Position numbers and translations under genes: made by a program
In this document: piece after piece, positions 21,905 through 34,238 of the stretch
Numbering within the stretch: position 1 is the first letter of the stretch
How the letters are laid out: each line of letters opens with the position of its first letter
The notes under the pieces: generated by a model
Seen by the model: only the letters and a program-made list of their open reading frames with translations
What the model was told of the DNA's origin: nothing
The model's database searches: none
Assembly: GCA_015680685.1 (NCBI GenBank)
Contig: MNCI01030902.1
Location: 814,447-878,446, forward strand
Source: Gnetum montanum
Lineage: Eukaryota > Streptophyta > Gnetopsida > Gnetales > Gnetaceae
Direction of reading: 5' to 3'
Length of the DNA: 64,000 bases

Positions 21905-23864
21905 GTAACCATTGAGGTGCTTTCTATTTATTAAATCGTGGGTTGAGTGCATACACCCCATACTCTTGTAGATGTGAGATTACTAGGCAACATCCCTTAG
22001 GATGGTCGTATTGGCATATCTCACATCCACCATCATTATCCGTATCTGAATCCACAACCTCTTTGATTATGGCCATTTTACCCTTACCCTTGTTATGTGC
22101 ATTATCTACTTCTCTCTTTTTCTTTTTATCATGCTCACTACCTCGCTCTCTAGACTCCTCTACAATTTTAAGAACAATTTCAAACCTACTATCCAGGGAG
22201 TCCCACATTTGGTCTACCTTTGCAAGTACTTCAATTGTCAACTTTTGGAGTGAAAAATTTTTCCTATTCACCATCTCATCAAGTGGTAACTCTTCTTCCT
22301 CCTCATAGAATCTCACTCTCCTTTTTCATAGAGAAGGATCTCAATTGTACTCTTCCACATTTTCTCTCTTCCATAGCTCACCTTCTTCTTTGTCTACTTG
22401 CTCTAGAAATCTATGGATTTGATGAGACCTAAGCTCTGATAACCTTCCTTGGGCATACATCCCAAGGGTTCTTCTTGTTTCATGCCAAGTCAATCTACAA
22501 GATGGTGTAGTTGATCCCACTGTGAATAACCATGGCCAAGGAAACGATGTAATAGTGCATAATAGTAGCCCATGGCAGCATCCAAGGGTTCATGATTTCC
22601 TTGCTTCCATCCTTGGATTTTCTTTCACAGGTTAGACACTCGAGAGCACATTTGATACTTATCATTAAATAGTTCTAACATTGTACTCCACCTCCAAATG
22701 GATTCCGGTTCTAAGGACCAATACTAGCTTTTAGCTTCTTTCACTAGTGTCCTTGGGAACAACTTTAGTTTTTTTCATTCATTTTCTATGTTCTACAAGG
22801 CACATGCATCATGGAATTCTTGTAAATGGTTTTGAGGATCAGCATTGTCTCCCCCTTCAAATCGTGGGATGTTTTTCATGTCTAACCTCTTGATTCTACT
22901 ATCCTTTTGGTGCCTTGTGGGAACTCTTATGGCCTCCATTATATCTAGCATACTTTTGTTGCGAGTAGGGGTTCTTCATGATCATCTCGTTCATAGTTTC
23001 TATGGTGTCTACGTGGTTCCCTACTCTCCCTTCTTCCATGCCTTGATTCCTTAGAGTTCCCTCGTCCTCGTTCTCGACTGTCTCATCAATGTTTTTCACT
23101 CTCTTTCCCTTTATCCTCACAGTTGATCTCCTTATGACTGCATCTGAACACTAAAGGAGAGGGTGAATGTGATGATGAAGGTGAATAAGAAGGAGAACCA
23201 TCACCATGATGGTGTTTTCTATCTTCTCTTTGATGGTCTCAGTCACAATCATGATCATGATCAAAACGTCTGCCTTTTCATGTGGTTGTGTTCCTTCATT
23301 GAACACTTCGTGTTCATGGGTATCAGAACCAGGGTTATGAATCGTGGAGTGTAGGTTCTAATACATCACCTCCTAACCATTATTAGGAGGAGGAACATCG
23401 TTTGGTGGGGAACCTATTGAAGCGGGTTCACCACCCTCAATTTTGCTTAAGACATGTAGAGCATTATGAGACCATTTACCCTTCGAGGATGTATGATATC
23501 TCTCCTATCACAAGTCCCTTTGATGTTGCACTTCTATGGGATGGTAGTCCCTTGTGTCATGATCGCATGCAACATATTCTGCATACAAAAATGACATGCC
23601 TATTTATGAGAGAGCATGAAGGAGCATGTTGAGGACTAATCGGTCTAGAGGCAACACTATGTTACCTTCTAAGTCTCTCCAATGTAGTTGTTCATCTTGA
23701 TGAAGAATAAAGGTAAAGTTAGGTACATACTCATTATGATGAGTATATACCACATGAAACTGTTGAGGAGGAACTGGCGGATCCTGGTTATGTGTGTTAT
23801 GCCACTAGTTGTCTCTTGTGTTAGTCCTAGGTGTTGAAGTGCTCTTGTGCGAAGAAGAAGATAT
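21905..23864 (-). pseudogene. gag of element B (5' part, right of element C)
   Basis: Minus strand. The start codon position (about 23864) reads ATA where C has ATG, followed by the same Ser-rich N-terminus. The gag core lies at about 22440-22900. Bases 21924-22316 form a 130-codon open frame: an acidic stretch, then KLTIEVLAKVDQMWDSLDSR, a Lys-rich segment and the Cys-His cluster CEICQYDHPKGCC with a following His (SHL). The frame then enters the linker and is cut at 21905 by element C, continuing at 14533. Confidence 0.85.
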
Positions 23865-23989
23865 TTTCGTCTTGTTCGATGTGCGATTTATCGTTGTCTT
23901 ATCTTTCCTTGATTAACCCTAACGGTTCATTCTAGCATCCCAACGATATGAATGATTTCCTATGTTCTACGTAGCACACAAACAACTAA

Positions 23990-24009
23990 GTCCCCAACAA
24001 CACCCCCCA
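23990..24009 (-). other. Primer binding site of element B
   Basis: The minus strand after the LTR reads ATGGGGGGTGTTGTTGGGGA. The distal part GTTGTTGGGGAC matches GTTGCCGGGGAC of the tRNA-Asp-type site with two C-to-T changes. Confidence 0.55.
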
Positions 24010-24836
24010 TGATGAGTGGTGAGGTACCCCTACACTCAACCATATGAATACGAGCATTTCACGCGCGATCCAATTGAACTCCAAGGACTAAGTGCTTACG
24101 CACCTTAATGGAACACTCAAGGTTAATCAATTGTTATCTTCCCAAACTTACTTGTATTGTCATGGTTGTATGGTTAAGTAAGCTTGAGGTGTATGATTTT
24201 TATAGCTTTTATCTTTTTAATGTCTTATGCTAATACAGGAAGGTAAGGAGAACTAAGTGACTAACTTTCATTAACTATTCACTAACTAAGTTCTAATTGT
24301 TCCTAACACTAGTATCCATTCCCACTTGTGCACACATCCTCAACTAGTGCAATGCTACTAGGATTACCAAATGCTAATCGTTACTAGGTTACCAAGCGCT
24401 ACACACATGCTTGAACCTATCGTACTGAGTGTACTTAACTAGGAGAGCCAAGGGTTGAGAGAGAGATTAATTAACTAGGAAAGCATTTAAACATTCAACA
24501 ATAATTAATTACTATTTAACTTAATATGTATGTTGCAAGGTTTATCATAAAGTTCGTCTTTATTTCCATAGACAAATGTGTGCTCAGGTACAAATTGCTC
24601 GAATAAAGATCCATTCACTCTATGACTCCTACTATGGGCATATAGGAATTATTCTAACTCTGGAATGGTAAAAATGCAAGAGTTTAGCTAAGGTTCTAAG
24701 TCTAACTCCCCTAAACAAGGTAATTCGCCTCTTATTTATAGAAGATGAGGTAGGACGCAGTATCGCATACGTGATATCGTGTGGCAAATGCAATATCATG
24801 GATGCGATATCGTGTACACGATATCGCAGCTCATCA
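24010..24836 (-). repeat. 5' LTR of element B
   Basis: 827 bp, minus strand, TGATGAGCTGCGATATCG at 24836 to CTCACCACTCATCA at 24010. GATATC motifs fill 24755-24830; the TATA box is at 24733-24740. Confidence 0.92.
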
Positions 24837-27600
24837 CTTAGGGAAATAGCTTTAACATACTTTGTGAAGTGTTCAATTGTAATGATGATAAAACTATGTT
24901 GGATGGAAGACTTAGGTGTTATAGGTTCAATGATGCTCAATCCCCACTATTGGAATGGCAAGGTTATCTAAGTGGTATGTAACTTAATTGTTGGCACATG
25001 TATTACCTTACTATGTCATTGATAAGTGTAATAGGTCTTGATCTTCTACAGGTAATCATTTTTCATATAGGATCAATAATAGCCTAGCAATCCAATCTTA
25101 GTATCCATGGTTCTAGATCCTATATGTCCTCCACATATACCCTCATGAACTTGCTTAAGGACTATGCAGGCTTTGATTTTGCCCAAGCACACTAAAAGTA
25201 TGCCATCATAGGACTATTAACATAATGTGTTATCACCAACAATGACATACTATCTTGATCTTTTATGTACAAGATCCTTTTAAGAAGTAGTCAGGTCCTA
25301 TGGAGATTCACCATGCATAAGGTAAAATTTAATAGTGGCTACTACCATTCCCTTGGAGGGGCAATACTAATGGAGGCTACAAAGTTGTCCTTAGTTTTGT
25401 ACATGATGGAAATAGCATAGTTCATAGTTAAGGAAGGCAATTTTCTAAACACCTCATGTGTCACACTAAGAGCTAAGGTTTTAATGGCATCAACTATCAT
25501 GTTCTCAATTTGAGGTACATGTTCAATATCAATGTCTATTAATTTTTGTATCAGTTTCTTTCCTAGGTCACAGTAAGGTTGCAAGTGTTTGGCTTTGCAT
25601 GCATAAACTTCAATTACTTGGTTAACCATAAGTTATGAATCACATTTGATCATTAGGTGTTTGATTCCTAGGTCATAAGCTACTATCATCCCTCTACGCA
25701 ATCCTTCATATTCCTATATATTATTGGTACATGAGAATTTGAAATGATAAGAAAAGGGTTGGATTTCACCAGATGGGAGTGTTATGATGGCAACAACACT
25801 AGTCCCATGGGCATTCGAAGCTTCATAAAATTGCATGAACACCTCATAACTCTTAGGTACATTGTTAATAATGTTGACATGCTCATTTAGGAATTCGAGG
25901 TCTATGGCTACATGGTCTTCTACTAGTGATGTAGTAAGTTGTGTGACTATAGCTTAACCTTTCATTAAGGCTTGAGAGACATAATGAAGATCAAACTTGG
26001 CATAGATATTAGTCATGATGTCTCTAAGTACATTATCCTTACAAATGATGTTGACCTAGCTCCTAAAGAGGTAGCACCACCACATCTTTAGTTAGAAGAC
26101 TAGGACTAAATAATATTTCTCTACTTTGGTGTATCATGTCTCATGGGTATTAATGCATGGCTTAGGTAGTATACTAAAAGCTCTACTCCATCATCTCATT
26201 TCTAATTGAGTAGATATGTAATAGATGTATCAAAGATAGTAAGGTAGATGTAAAAATGTTTATCTTCTTGTGGCAAATAAAATATAGGTAGTTGTGCCAC
26301 CTCTTGCTTAAGATTTTTAAAGGCTTCTTCGCATTAAGTCATCAACTCATAGTGAACTCATTTCTTAAGATAGTGTTACATGGATTATAACTTATTAGTA
26401 AGCTTAGTGATGAACCTATGGATAAATAAATATCTACCTTGTAGTCCCCGAAGCTTCTTAGGTTAGTTGACACTGCCAAGTTGGATATGGCCTAAACATT
26501 ATCAAGATCAACACATATTCCCTATTTAGATACTATAAACCCAAGCATATTACCAGTTTTGACACCAAAGACATACTTCTTAGGGCTAAGCCTAAGCTCA
26601 TATTTAAGATATCATTTCAACATAAGGTCAAGGTCATGCACATGGTCGTTGGCCACTTTGGACTTAACAACTATATCTTCTATGTAATCATTAAGCAATC
26701 CTAGCATATAATCACTAAAGATATACATCATAGCTCTTTCATAGGTTGCTCCTATGTTCTTTAAGCCAAATGGCATCATGATATAGCAAACTGTACCCCA
26801 AGGGGTCATAAAGATCATACAAAGTTAATGTTCTAGGTTAATTCTAATTTAGTTGTATCCTGAGAACCCATCCATGAAGGATAGCAAGGCATGTCTAGTT
26901 GTAGTATCGATAAGTTGATCAATACTAGGCGAAGTAAAATCATCTTTGATGGTTTCCTTATTCAAGTCTTAAAAATCAATACATATACATATACTCTCAT
27001 TTTTCTTATGGACTACCACTATGTTGGATACCCATTCTGCATAATAGACAACTCTAATGAAACTAGCTTGGCATAATTTTGTGATCTCATCATGAACTAC
27101 CAAGGTCAAATCTAGCCAAATTTTGTGAAGTTTTTGCTTAACTGATCTAACACTAGGATTGAGTATGATGTTATGTTGCACTAGGTGTGGATCAAGACCT
27201 AACATATCTTCATATAACTAGGCAAAGGCATTAATGTTGTTCTAGAGTACCTTGGTGATGGCTTAAGCCTACTGAGATTCCATTGAGGAACTTAATTTTA
27301 GTGCTTTCTTCTAACGACTATGTGTCATGATAGGAACCTCAACTAGAGAGTCCTTGGTAATTTCATCAACCTTAAGGTTAAGGCTTTTGAAGAGGTTTTC
27401 AAGCCACTCTAGAGGTTTCTTTATTGAGGTTATGTGGTCGACAAAAATCTCAAGCTCCAAATCTAGGCAGTTAAGTTCAATAAATCATTCAACATCACCA
27501 TGAGGTCCACTTAGGTTCAATGGTAAATTGATTTACATCCAGGTGTCCATACTCCAATCCTACATATCAACCATAAGCACATTAAGTGAGACCTAGGTAA
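24837..27600 (-). pseudogene. Pol of Tat-like element H2: RT, RNase H, H2C2 and integrase N-terminal half
   Basis: Minus strand. RT (about 26400-27210) shows VRSVKQKLHKIWLDL, EWVSNIVVVHKKNESI, MPFGLKNIGATYERAM and YIEDIVVKSK, the last being the catalytic YVDD box with Glu for the first Asp. RNase H lies at 25300-25990, with VIEVYACKAKHLQPYC and a decayed ADAL (VDAIKTLAL). The H2C2 region (about 25015-25160) reads HEGICGGH. The integrase core begins at 24837-24960 (TTIEHFTKYVKAIS) and is cut by element B. The RT type and long RNase H indicate the Tat lineage. Upstream of RT a linker is readable to about 27600; protease and gag are missing. Many stops and several frameshifts are present. Confidence 0.85.
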
Positions 27601-28400
27601 AATGAATAAATAATGCCAAAATGATATAAAAAGTTTTATCAGCTATGCATGGATCAACTAAAACATGCAATTTCATAGTCAAACAAGATGCGAAAAATGA
27701 TAACAAAGGATATAAGAGGTAGGTGAAGAAAAATATAGCTACATAAGATTAAACAAACACTAAACGATGTGAACACATGGTGGAATGAAACCAAGTGATG
27801 CTTCAATGAAGCCAAGTAACATCACAAGGCAAAAGAATGAAGGTTAATAAGGTCAAATCAAGCTAAAATACAGTGAAACAAGGCTAAATAAGTAAAGGTA
27901 GAAAACATAAGGTAAAACATGATTAATGTTAATCAATCAGGGTTATATTTTACTAGTTTTAAGCCTTAGAAAGCCATATTTCCAGTTTAAGACCTTGGCA
28001 AACCATATGATGGTCAAATGATGCTAGATGATGGTCCAAGGATGGTTGAACCCCACCAAATAACATCAACCAAAGGTCAAACATGGTTAACTAAGGTGAC
28101 AAAATAGATAAATAGTGAGATCAAAGCCAAATAGAAGTTGAATGAGAGTAACTCTCTCAAAGTCAACCATGCATTGAAATATCAAAACAAGTCAAAACAC
28201 CATGAAACAAGGTCAAATTAGTCAAGGTGGAAAACATGTGATAAAAGAATATCAATATTGGTCAAATAGAATTATATTTTCCTAGTTTTAGGCCTTAGCA
28301 TACCATAGTAAAGGTCTACAAGGTTGACAAGTATGTTTCAACACATGATGAAGTCATTTCAAGTCTGTTTAAGGAAAAAATGACATCTTTTGATGTGACT
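27600..28400. repeat. Degenerate repeat region with a ~329-bp direct repeat
   Basis: TTATATTTTACTAGTTTTAA at 27943 recurs as TTATATTTTCCTAGTTTTAG at 28272. The surrounding 150 bp (27840-27990 and 28160-28310) also match, with GTGAAACAAGG and GGAAAACAT blocks. Short relics of the 30-bp minisatellite of H1 (CAGTTTAAGACC...CAAACCATATG) are included. No coding potential seen. Confidence 0.65.
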
Positions 28401-30025
28401 ATGATGGGCTCTCTTGGTGACTACGCTAGCCAGCATAGTCAGACCAAGCCCCAACCTAGTTGATGATATTATATGATTTCCTAGGTTTTTTATGGCCAGT
28501 TTTGAGTTCTTAATGATCTTTATAGCTAGCATTATGGGCTAGGGTTGAAGATTGGTTCATTTTGACTTCATTTTTATCCTTGGAAAGCTAGAAATAATGC
28601 CAAAATGGGTGATTACACTAGGAATACATTGGCTAGCATACTCCATACTTGATCTAGCATAAATTCATGTGAGACATGGATTTATAGGGTTTAAGAGTTA
28701 CTACTAGTATTCCATTAGCTTTCTAGGGTAATCCAAGGTATGGAAAAGACTAAATTAGTCCTTTGGAAGGTAAAATAGGCTACTAAAAGTAATTTTTAAC
28801 ACCATTTACCACTGTACTACACTAGCTAATGTAGTTCAATATTGGCCTAGTGTAGACCAACTAAATCTAGTGTTTTCATGGTCAAAACAAGATCGAACTA
28901 TTGTTGGGTAGGGTTGAGCAAGGTTTTAGCCTTTCAAGCTAGTTTTTGGATAATGCTTAGTGTCATGGCATTGCTAAAACTTGTCCAAAACCATGACTAC
29001 ATTAGGACTACACTTTATAGTGTAGTCCAAGCCTATCTCAACATCATTAAGGTAAGTTTTGAGCTTTTCATGATCAAACAAGGTCAAATTACATCTAACT
29101 TCAAGACTTTAGGATTCTAAGATTCTGGAATCAAGTTTTTGGTCTTTTTAATTATTGATGGACTATTTAAACCACTTTATGATAGGGACTACACTAGGAC
29201 TACATTGGTCAGTGTAGATCCAAGCCTGGCTCAATGTAGATGAATTTAATCTAGCATTTCCATGGTCTAAATAAGGTGAAATTATTACTAGGAAATGTTG
29301 AGTAATGTTCTGGGTATCTTAAGTCAAATTTTAGGTCATTCAGAATTCCAAGATACTAATTTCATCAATTTCCAATCATGACTACACTAGGACTACACTA
29401 GCCAGCATAGTCATGACCTATTCCAATGTAGTAAGGGGTGAAATCTAGCTTTTGGTGGGTTCTTGCAATCAATCAACCAATTTCTTGGATTCCTAGGATT
29501 ATCGATGCTCCTAGATAGGGTTTTGGCTTAGGATGGTCAATTCCGAAGGTTGTTTTAGGCATTAAAATGATGATTTTCTATTTGGACTACATTGGCTAGC
29601 ATAGTTGAGTCTAGCCTCAATGTAGATGAGGTAAATCTGACATTTTGAGAATCAAAACAAGGTGGATTTGCAACTAGGTATGGCCAAATGAGGTTTTGGG
29701 TTTCCAAGTCAGGTTTTTGGCTATTTGGAGTGTCAACTCACTAGCTAAATCAACGTAGGACCATGACTACATTGGGACTACATTGGTTTGCATAGTCTAA
29801 GCCTCCTCCAACGTGTTCACAATATGAATATTGGATTTTGGTGAAATTCCATGGTCAATTGAGTAGGCATTTAGGTATTTAGGTCAATGGTGTTTAGAAC
29901 TAGGGGTTTGAGCCTAGGATGGTCAATTTTGATGGTTTTTATTTTTGGTTTGAATTAATCCTACACCATTGGACTATGCTAGCCAACATAGTCCAGATAT
30001 TCTCTAGTGTAGTTGAGGGGTTCAA
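28400..30025. repeat. Tandem array, ~194-bp unit, about nine copies
   Basis: The core GACTACACTAGGACTACACT followed by GGCCAGCATAGTC recurs near 28430, 28630, 28820, 29015, 29205, 29400, 29592, 29786 and 29978, spaced 187-205 bp. Between cores the units share CAATGTAGATGAGGTAAATC, CATGGTCAAAACAAGGT, TTTTGGGTATCCAAG and TTTTTGGCTATT. Units are strongly diverged from one another. The core resembles motifs in the U3 of the Tat-like LTRs (8150-8250 and 32170-32420). Confidence 0.82.
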
Positions 30026-30035
30026 GATCATGATA

Positions 30036-31860
30036 GCTATTGGGGAGAGTTGGAAATTCCTAAAAACTTCAAGCAAGAGCCCCTTGAACTAAAAATGCTA
30101 CCATCCAGCATTGAATATGTGTTCTTAAAAAATGGAAGGTTGATCATAATCAATGCCAATCTTGCTTCATATTAGAAAAAGATGCTATTAAACATGGTTG
30201 AAAAATGGTCAACAGCCTTTTCCTAGTCATATCTTGAACTCACAGGGTTTGATCCTAGGATATGCCAACATGACATGTACACTGACCTAGCTGTGAAGCT
30301 AAAGAGACAGCCACAAAGGCAGTTGAACCCCAAACTAAAGCAAATCGTCAAGGAGACAATTGAATAACTCCTCAAGGTGGGGTTCATTTATCCCATTGCG
30401 AATAGTGAGTGGGTTAGGCCACATAGTATTGTACCTAAGAAAGGTGGCAAGTTACAGGTCTTCATTGATTTATGACTACTAAATATTGCAATAATTGCCT
30501 AATGAGCCTAATTGGTAAGATGGCATTCTTACCTATCTTCTCACCCAAGATATGCCACAATGGTTGGACCATTGAAAGAAACAACAATTTCTTCACTAGA
30601 TAAAATTCTCTATGGAGATCAACGGACACCTCTACAAGGTGTGTGCTAAAGGCCTGGTTCATTGGTGTGTTCCTAATGCTAATCAACTATGTGTTCTCCA
30701 AGACACTCATGAAGGTCCTTGTGGGGGCCACTATGTTGGAAGATGCATGGCCATTAAAATCCTGATGGCAAGGCACTATTGGCTAATAATTTTTAGGGAT
30801 GCTCGTCAATATGTCCACTCTTGTGAATGTTTCCAATGAGATGGTGGAATGCCTACTCAAATGAAGGGACCTCAATAATGAATTCAACCACTAGAATCCT
30901 TCAACATCTAGGGCATTTATTTCATGGGTTCCATCACACCTATGTCAAATGGAAAGGCATACACCATAGTCACTATTGACTATTGTACAAAATGGGTAGA
31001 AGCAACAACTATCACTGACTATACATCTTCTACTACTACTCGTTTGTACAAAAAAATGTTGTAAACAAGTTTGGTGTGCCACATGCATTAATTTTTGATA
31101 ATGGAACTTACTTTATAGGCACTACCTTTTGGAAGCTCATGCAATGCCTAATGGTTGCACATAAACTCACAACACCATACCATCCCCAAGCCAATGGTCA
31201 AGTTAAGGCTACCAATAGGGAAATCACAAGGATTTTAACAAGAACTATTAGCAAATATAGGAAAGACTAGATCACGAAGCTCAATAATGCCCTTTGGGCC
31301 TACTGCTCAACATGGAAACTTCTTATAGGCTATTCTTCCTATGAACTTGAGTATGGAAAATTACCAATACTTCCTATTCAATGCAAGCTTCATACATTTT
31401 CAATAGCTTGTGACCTCAACCTTGACTTGAGTGTAACACAAAAAGAAAGACTAATGAATCTCAACTTGTTAGATGAAAATCGATTGGTGACCCTATCATC
31501 TAACGAGTTGCACAAGGCATACAACAAAAAGCACCATGACCTTAAAATCAGGAAAGTCAAGCTTCAACTAGAAGACAAGGTTCTCTACCAAAACCTCACA
31601 CACATACCTCAATGAACTAAGTTCCAAATCTTGTGGGAAGGATCTTATATAATTTATGAAACTTTTCCTTCTAGGGCCATGATGATCTACAAATCTAAGA
31701 GCCCAAACAAGAAATAGCTTATCAACATACAATAAGTCAAACCTTTCCATGAGCATGTGCCAAAAAATATAACAAGCGCCTCATCAGATGAACAACCACA
31801 TTCAATATTTCAAATCTTCTCCTCTCAACTCAGTCATGTGGGAGATGGAAATCTACACTA
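30036..31860 (+). pseudogene. Pol remnant of element F with internal RT-RNase H deletion
   Basis: The RT N-terminus (30036-30475) reads WGELEIPKNFKQEPLELK, LNPKLKQIVKETIE and SEWVRPHSIVPKKGGK. At about 30475, at the FID motif, it jumps to the region before the integrase zinc domain (MEINGHLYKVCAKGLVHWC at 30612). The RT catalytic core and RNase H, about 1.5 kb in E, are therefore deleted. The H2C2 domain HEGPCGGH...CECF (about 30708-30836) is preserved. The integrase core (30960-31270) shows IDYCTKWVEAT, FDNGTYFIG and YHPQANGQVKATNRE. The tail (31430-31860) ends in SQLSHVGDG-like sequence. Confidence 0.82.
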
Positions 31861-32163
31861 ACTATATAAGCACCTCCTCAATTTTTCACCTTTTTGGTTT
31901 ACACATTCTTTATTTTACATCTTCTTATTTCATGTTCTCAATCTTTTCTAATTTTTGTTTTACAACATCATTAGTACATTTGCTATTCTTGAATATTTTA
32001 CACTTTCTTTTATATTTTCATTTATTCTAATGTGATTTCCTAAATTTTTGTTAAAAAGTGCTAGGAACAATGGTAATTCATTGCTTGATGGTGGCATGTA
32101 CTATTTAGTTATTTGATTGTTGGTGTTTGGATTCTAGCTTTGAATTTTGTTACAAATAATTAG
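31861..32163 (+). other. F 3' UTR, first part
   Basis: T-rich sequence with TTTTACA units, parallel to the start of the 3' UTRs of C (18960) and E (41430). It is cut at 32163 by the solo LTR. Confidence 0.6.
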
Positions 32164-33500
32164 TGAAACACTCTCCCTACCCCAGAGCATAGTTAGCCTC
32201 TAGAAGAGCATAATTAGCACAAAATTTGATTTTTTGCAATTTTTTCCAAGCATTGAGACTACACTCTCCACTGCCCTAGAGCGTAGTCAGCCTCAAGTGG
32301 AGAGCATAGTCAGCATGAACACCAAGTTTCATAAATTATTTCTAAGTGTGGAACTACACTCTCCCCTAGTCCAAAGCATAGTCAAGTGTAGTCAACAAGA
32401 ACAACCTCCACAACACAACACCAACACTCAGCTTAGCTCCATCTCACCTTCAACAAGCGTAGTTAGCAAAATGCTTCTTTTTTTATCCCCTTTTGGCCCG
32501 AAAATTGTAGCTACGCTTGACCCCATGCAAGATAATGAAGAGCATAGTCCTTGAGCATGGTCTCCAAAGTGGCATGTTTTAGGTACCTTGCGATCTTCTC
32601 AACATGCACATGTGGTTGGAAACGTAGTCACAATCTTGTAGTCTCATAGAACTTAACAAAGCATAGCAAAGCACATCACCACCTGACCTAGTGAAGAGTG
32701 TAGTTAGGTGATAGCGTAGTCCTAACCTCTAGCACATGGTAGCCATCCCACATTTAACGCTAATCCTAGGCTTATAAATACCCAGTGCACTCAATGTTTT
32801 CAATGTTGGAAAACATTTAAGCATTGGAAAATTTCAAGGTTGGCTATTCTCTTGCCAAGAGAAAATCTAAGGAGCACTTGGGAGAGAACCAAAGGCATAT
32901 TGGTGAAGTTGCAGATCACCATAGCCCACCGTAGTTCACCAAAACATTACAACCCATGGTACATCATGGTAACCAACCTAGTAGACATAGGCACCTCAGT
33001 GGAATGTCAGTCTTCATAGCCAAACACCCTTGAGACTGTGACTACATTGGCTGCTATGCCTATTGTGCATTATTTACCTTCTAACTCCTTTTGGTGTTAA
33101 CTACACTCAACCCCATTTGGGATGGTGTTCCTCTTCTCTCTTTCTCTTTACATTTTTAGCACTTTATTTGCATTTTTTGCTGTTTCATTGCATAGGCACA
33201 CCTAAAACCACATTTGGATGGTAGTCTTCGTACATTTACACCCTAATTTTTGTCTAAAATATTAACTACACTTGACACTCTTAACACTATTGACACCACT
33301 TAAACACTTAGCAGTGTTTCACATCAACATTGTAGCTAACCATGCTACACCCTAGTTACACTAGGTAAGTCCCTATTTGATTAACAATACCATTCAAGGC
33401 ACCCCATCTCCACCTCCAACAGGCTCTCACGCAAAATTGGAGTTAGGTTGTGCTCCTGTGGATCTCAGTGTTCTAGCCATCGATGTTTTTAGTCACTATA
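32164..33500 (+). mobile_element. Solo LTR of the Tat-like family
   Basis: 1337 bp flanked by the exact duplication ATTAG (32159-32163 and 33501-33505). It starts TGAAACACTCTCC; the end CACTATA looks like a decayed CA terminus. Without it the F 3' UTR is continuous (TTACAAATAATTAG joins GACATGATTTC, as in E near 41740). U3 (32170-32560) has repeated GCATAGTCAGC and GCGTAGTCAGCC motifs. The TATA box is at 32773-32780. U5 (33400-33500) aligns with the U5 ends of H1 and H2. It probably arose by LTR-LTR recombination. Confidence 0.85.
32773..32780 (+). promoter_or_regulatory. TATA box in the solo Tat-like LTR
   Basis: CTTATAAATACCCAG, equivalent to the site at 1892-1899 on the minus strand. Confidence 0.6.
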
Positions 33501-34238
33501 ATTAGGACATGATTTCTTTTTTCTAAAATAGGTAGTGAGTCCACAACATTCATCCATCCACAAACTCAAAGGTTTTTCTTTTTCTGGAAATATGTAGTCC
33601 CTTTCTCATTAACAAAACTATAAGAAATTTGTAACTTAGGTAGTTTTTGAATTTGGAAAGGATTCAAAGGATTTAATAGGGTGTGATTTCAAGGGGATTT
33701 AGTATTCTTTGTGCCTTTTTGCTTACTTGGGTGCATGTGTGTTTTCATGGATTTATTACTATTTTATGTCGACCAACAAAAGGAAGTTGAATAAGTCTTT
33801 GCATGATGTGGTTCTCATAAAAAAACAAACAATGATATTCAAAGAACATCCCTTAGACATAATAAATGAATAAGTATTTGCATGATGTGTTTCCCATTTT
33901 AAAAAATAAAAACAAAAAATGATGGAAATTCAAATCACACCCCTTACACAAAATAAACAAGCTACAAGCACTGGTTATGGGACAAGAAAGACATGTTACC
34001 CATGCCTAAAGGTTCCCTCTAACTAAGGCCCTTCCTCAGTTCCTAATTCTCTTCTTTTCTCTAATAAGGAATCGTGGTTATTATGTGAAAGCACTCTTGT
34101 ATCTCAGGGGGGTGGACTCATCCAAGAATGGTGATGCAAAGTCACTAAATGTGGTTGGTTTTGGTCTAGACTAAGGATGGATCTTATCAAGTCATTTAAC
34201 CATAAAATTTACAAGGGACTTCATCTAACCTTAATCAG
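33501..34238 (+). other. F 3' UTR, second part
   Basis: It aligns with E 41740-42410: GGTAGTGAGTCCAC (33530), then GCATGATGTGGTTCTCAT (33799) with a repeat of that block near 33872, and CCCTCTAACTAAGGCCCTTCC (34014). It is cut at 34238 by element E and resumes at 47537. Confidence 0.7.

Larger units (their letters stand above)
10417..24836 (-). mobile_element. Athila-like element B, gag-protease only, split by element C
   Basis: A minus-strand LTR retrotransposon. The LTRs are 10417-11160 (3') and 24010-24836 (5'). The 5-bp target duplication CTTAG is at 10412-10416 and 24837-24841. The target is the integrase of element H2. From right to left the interior is primer site, gag, protease, a short integrase-tail remnant, 3' UTR and polypurine tract. 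Removing element C (14534-21904) leaves about 7.0 kb, close to the 7.4 kb of C. There is no RT, RNase H or integrase core. Confidence 0.9.

Noticed and set aside
22845-23354. Plus-strand open frames (for example 22845-23054 and 23163-23354)
   Set aside because: They are antisense to the minus-strand gag of element B and show no independent domain.
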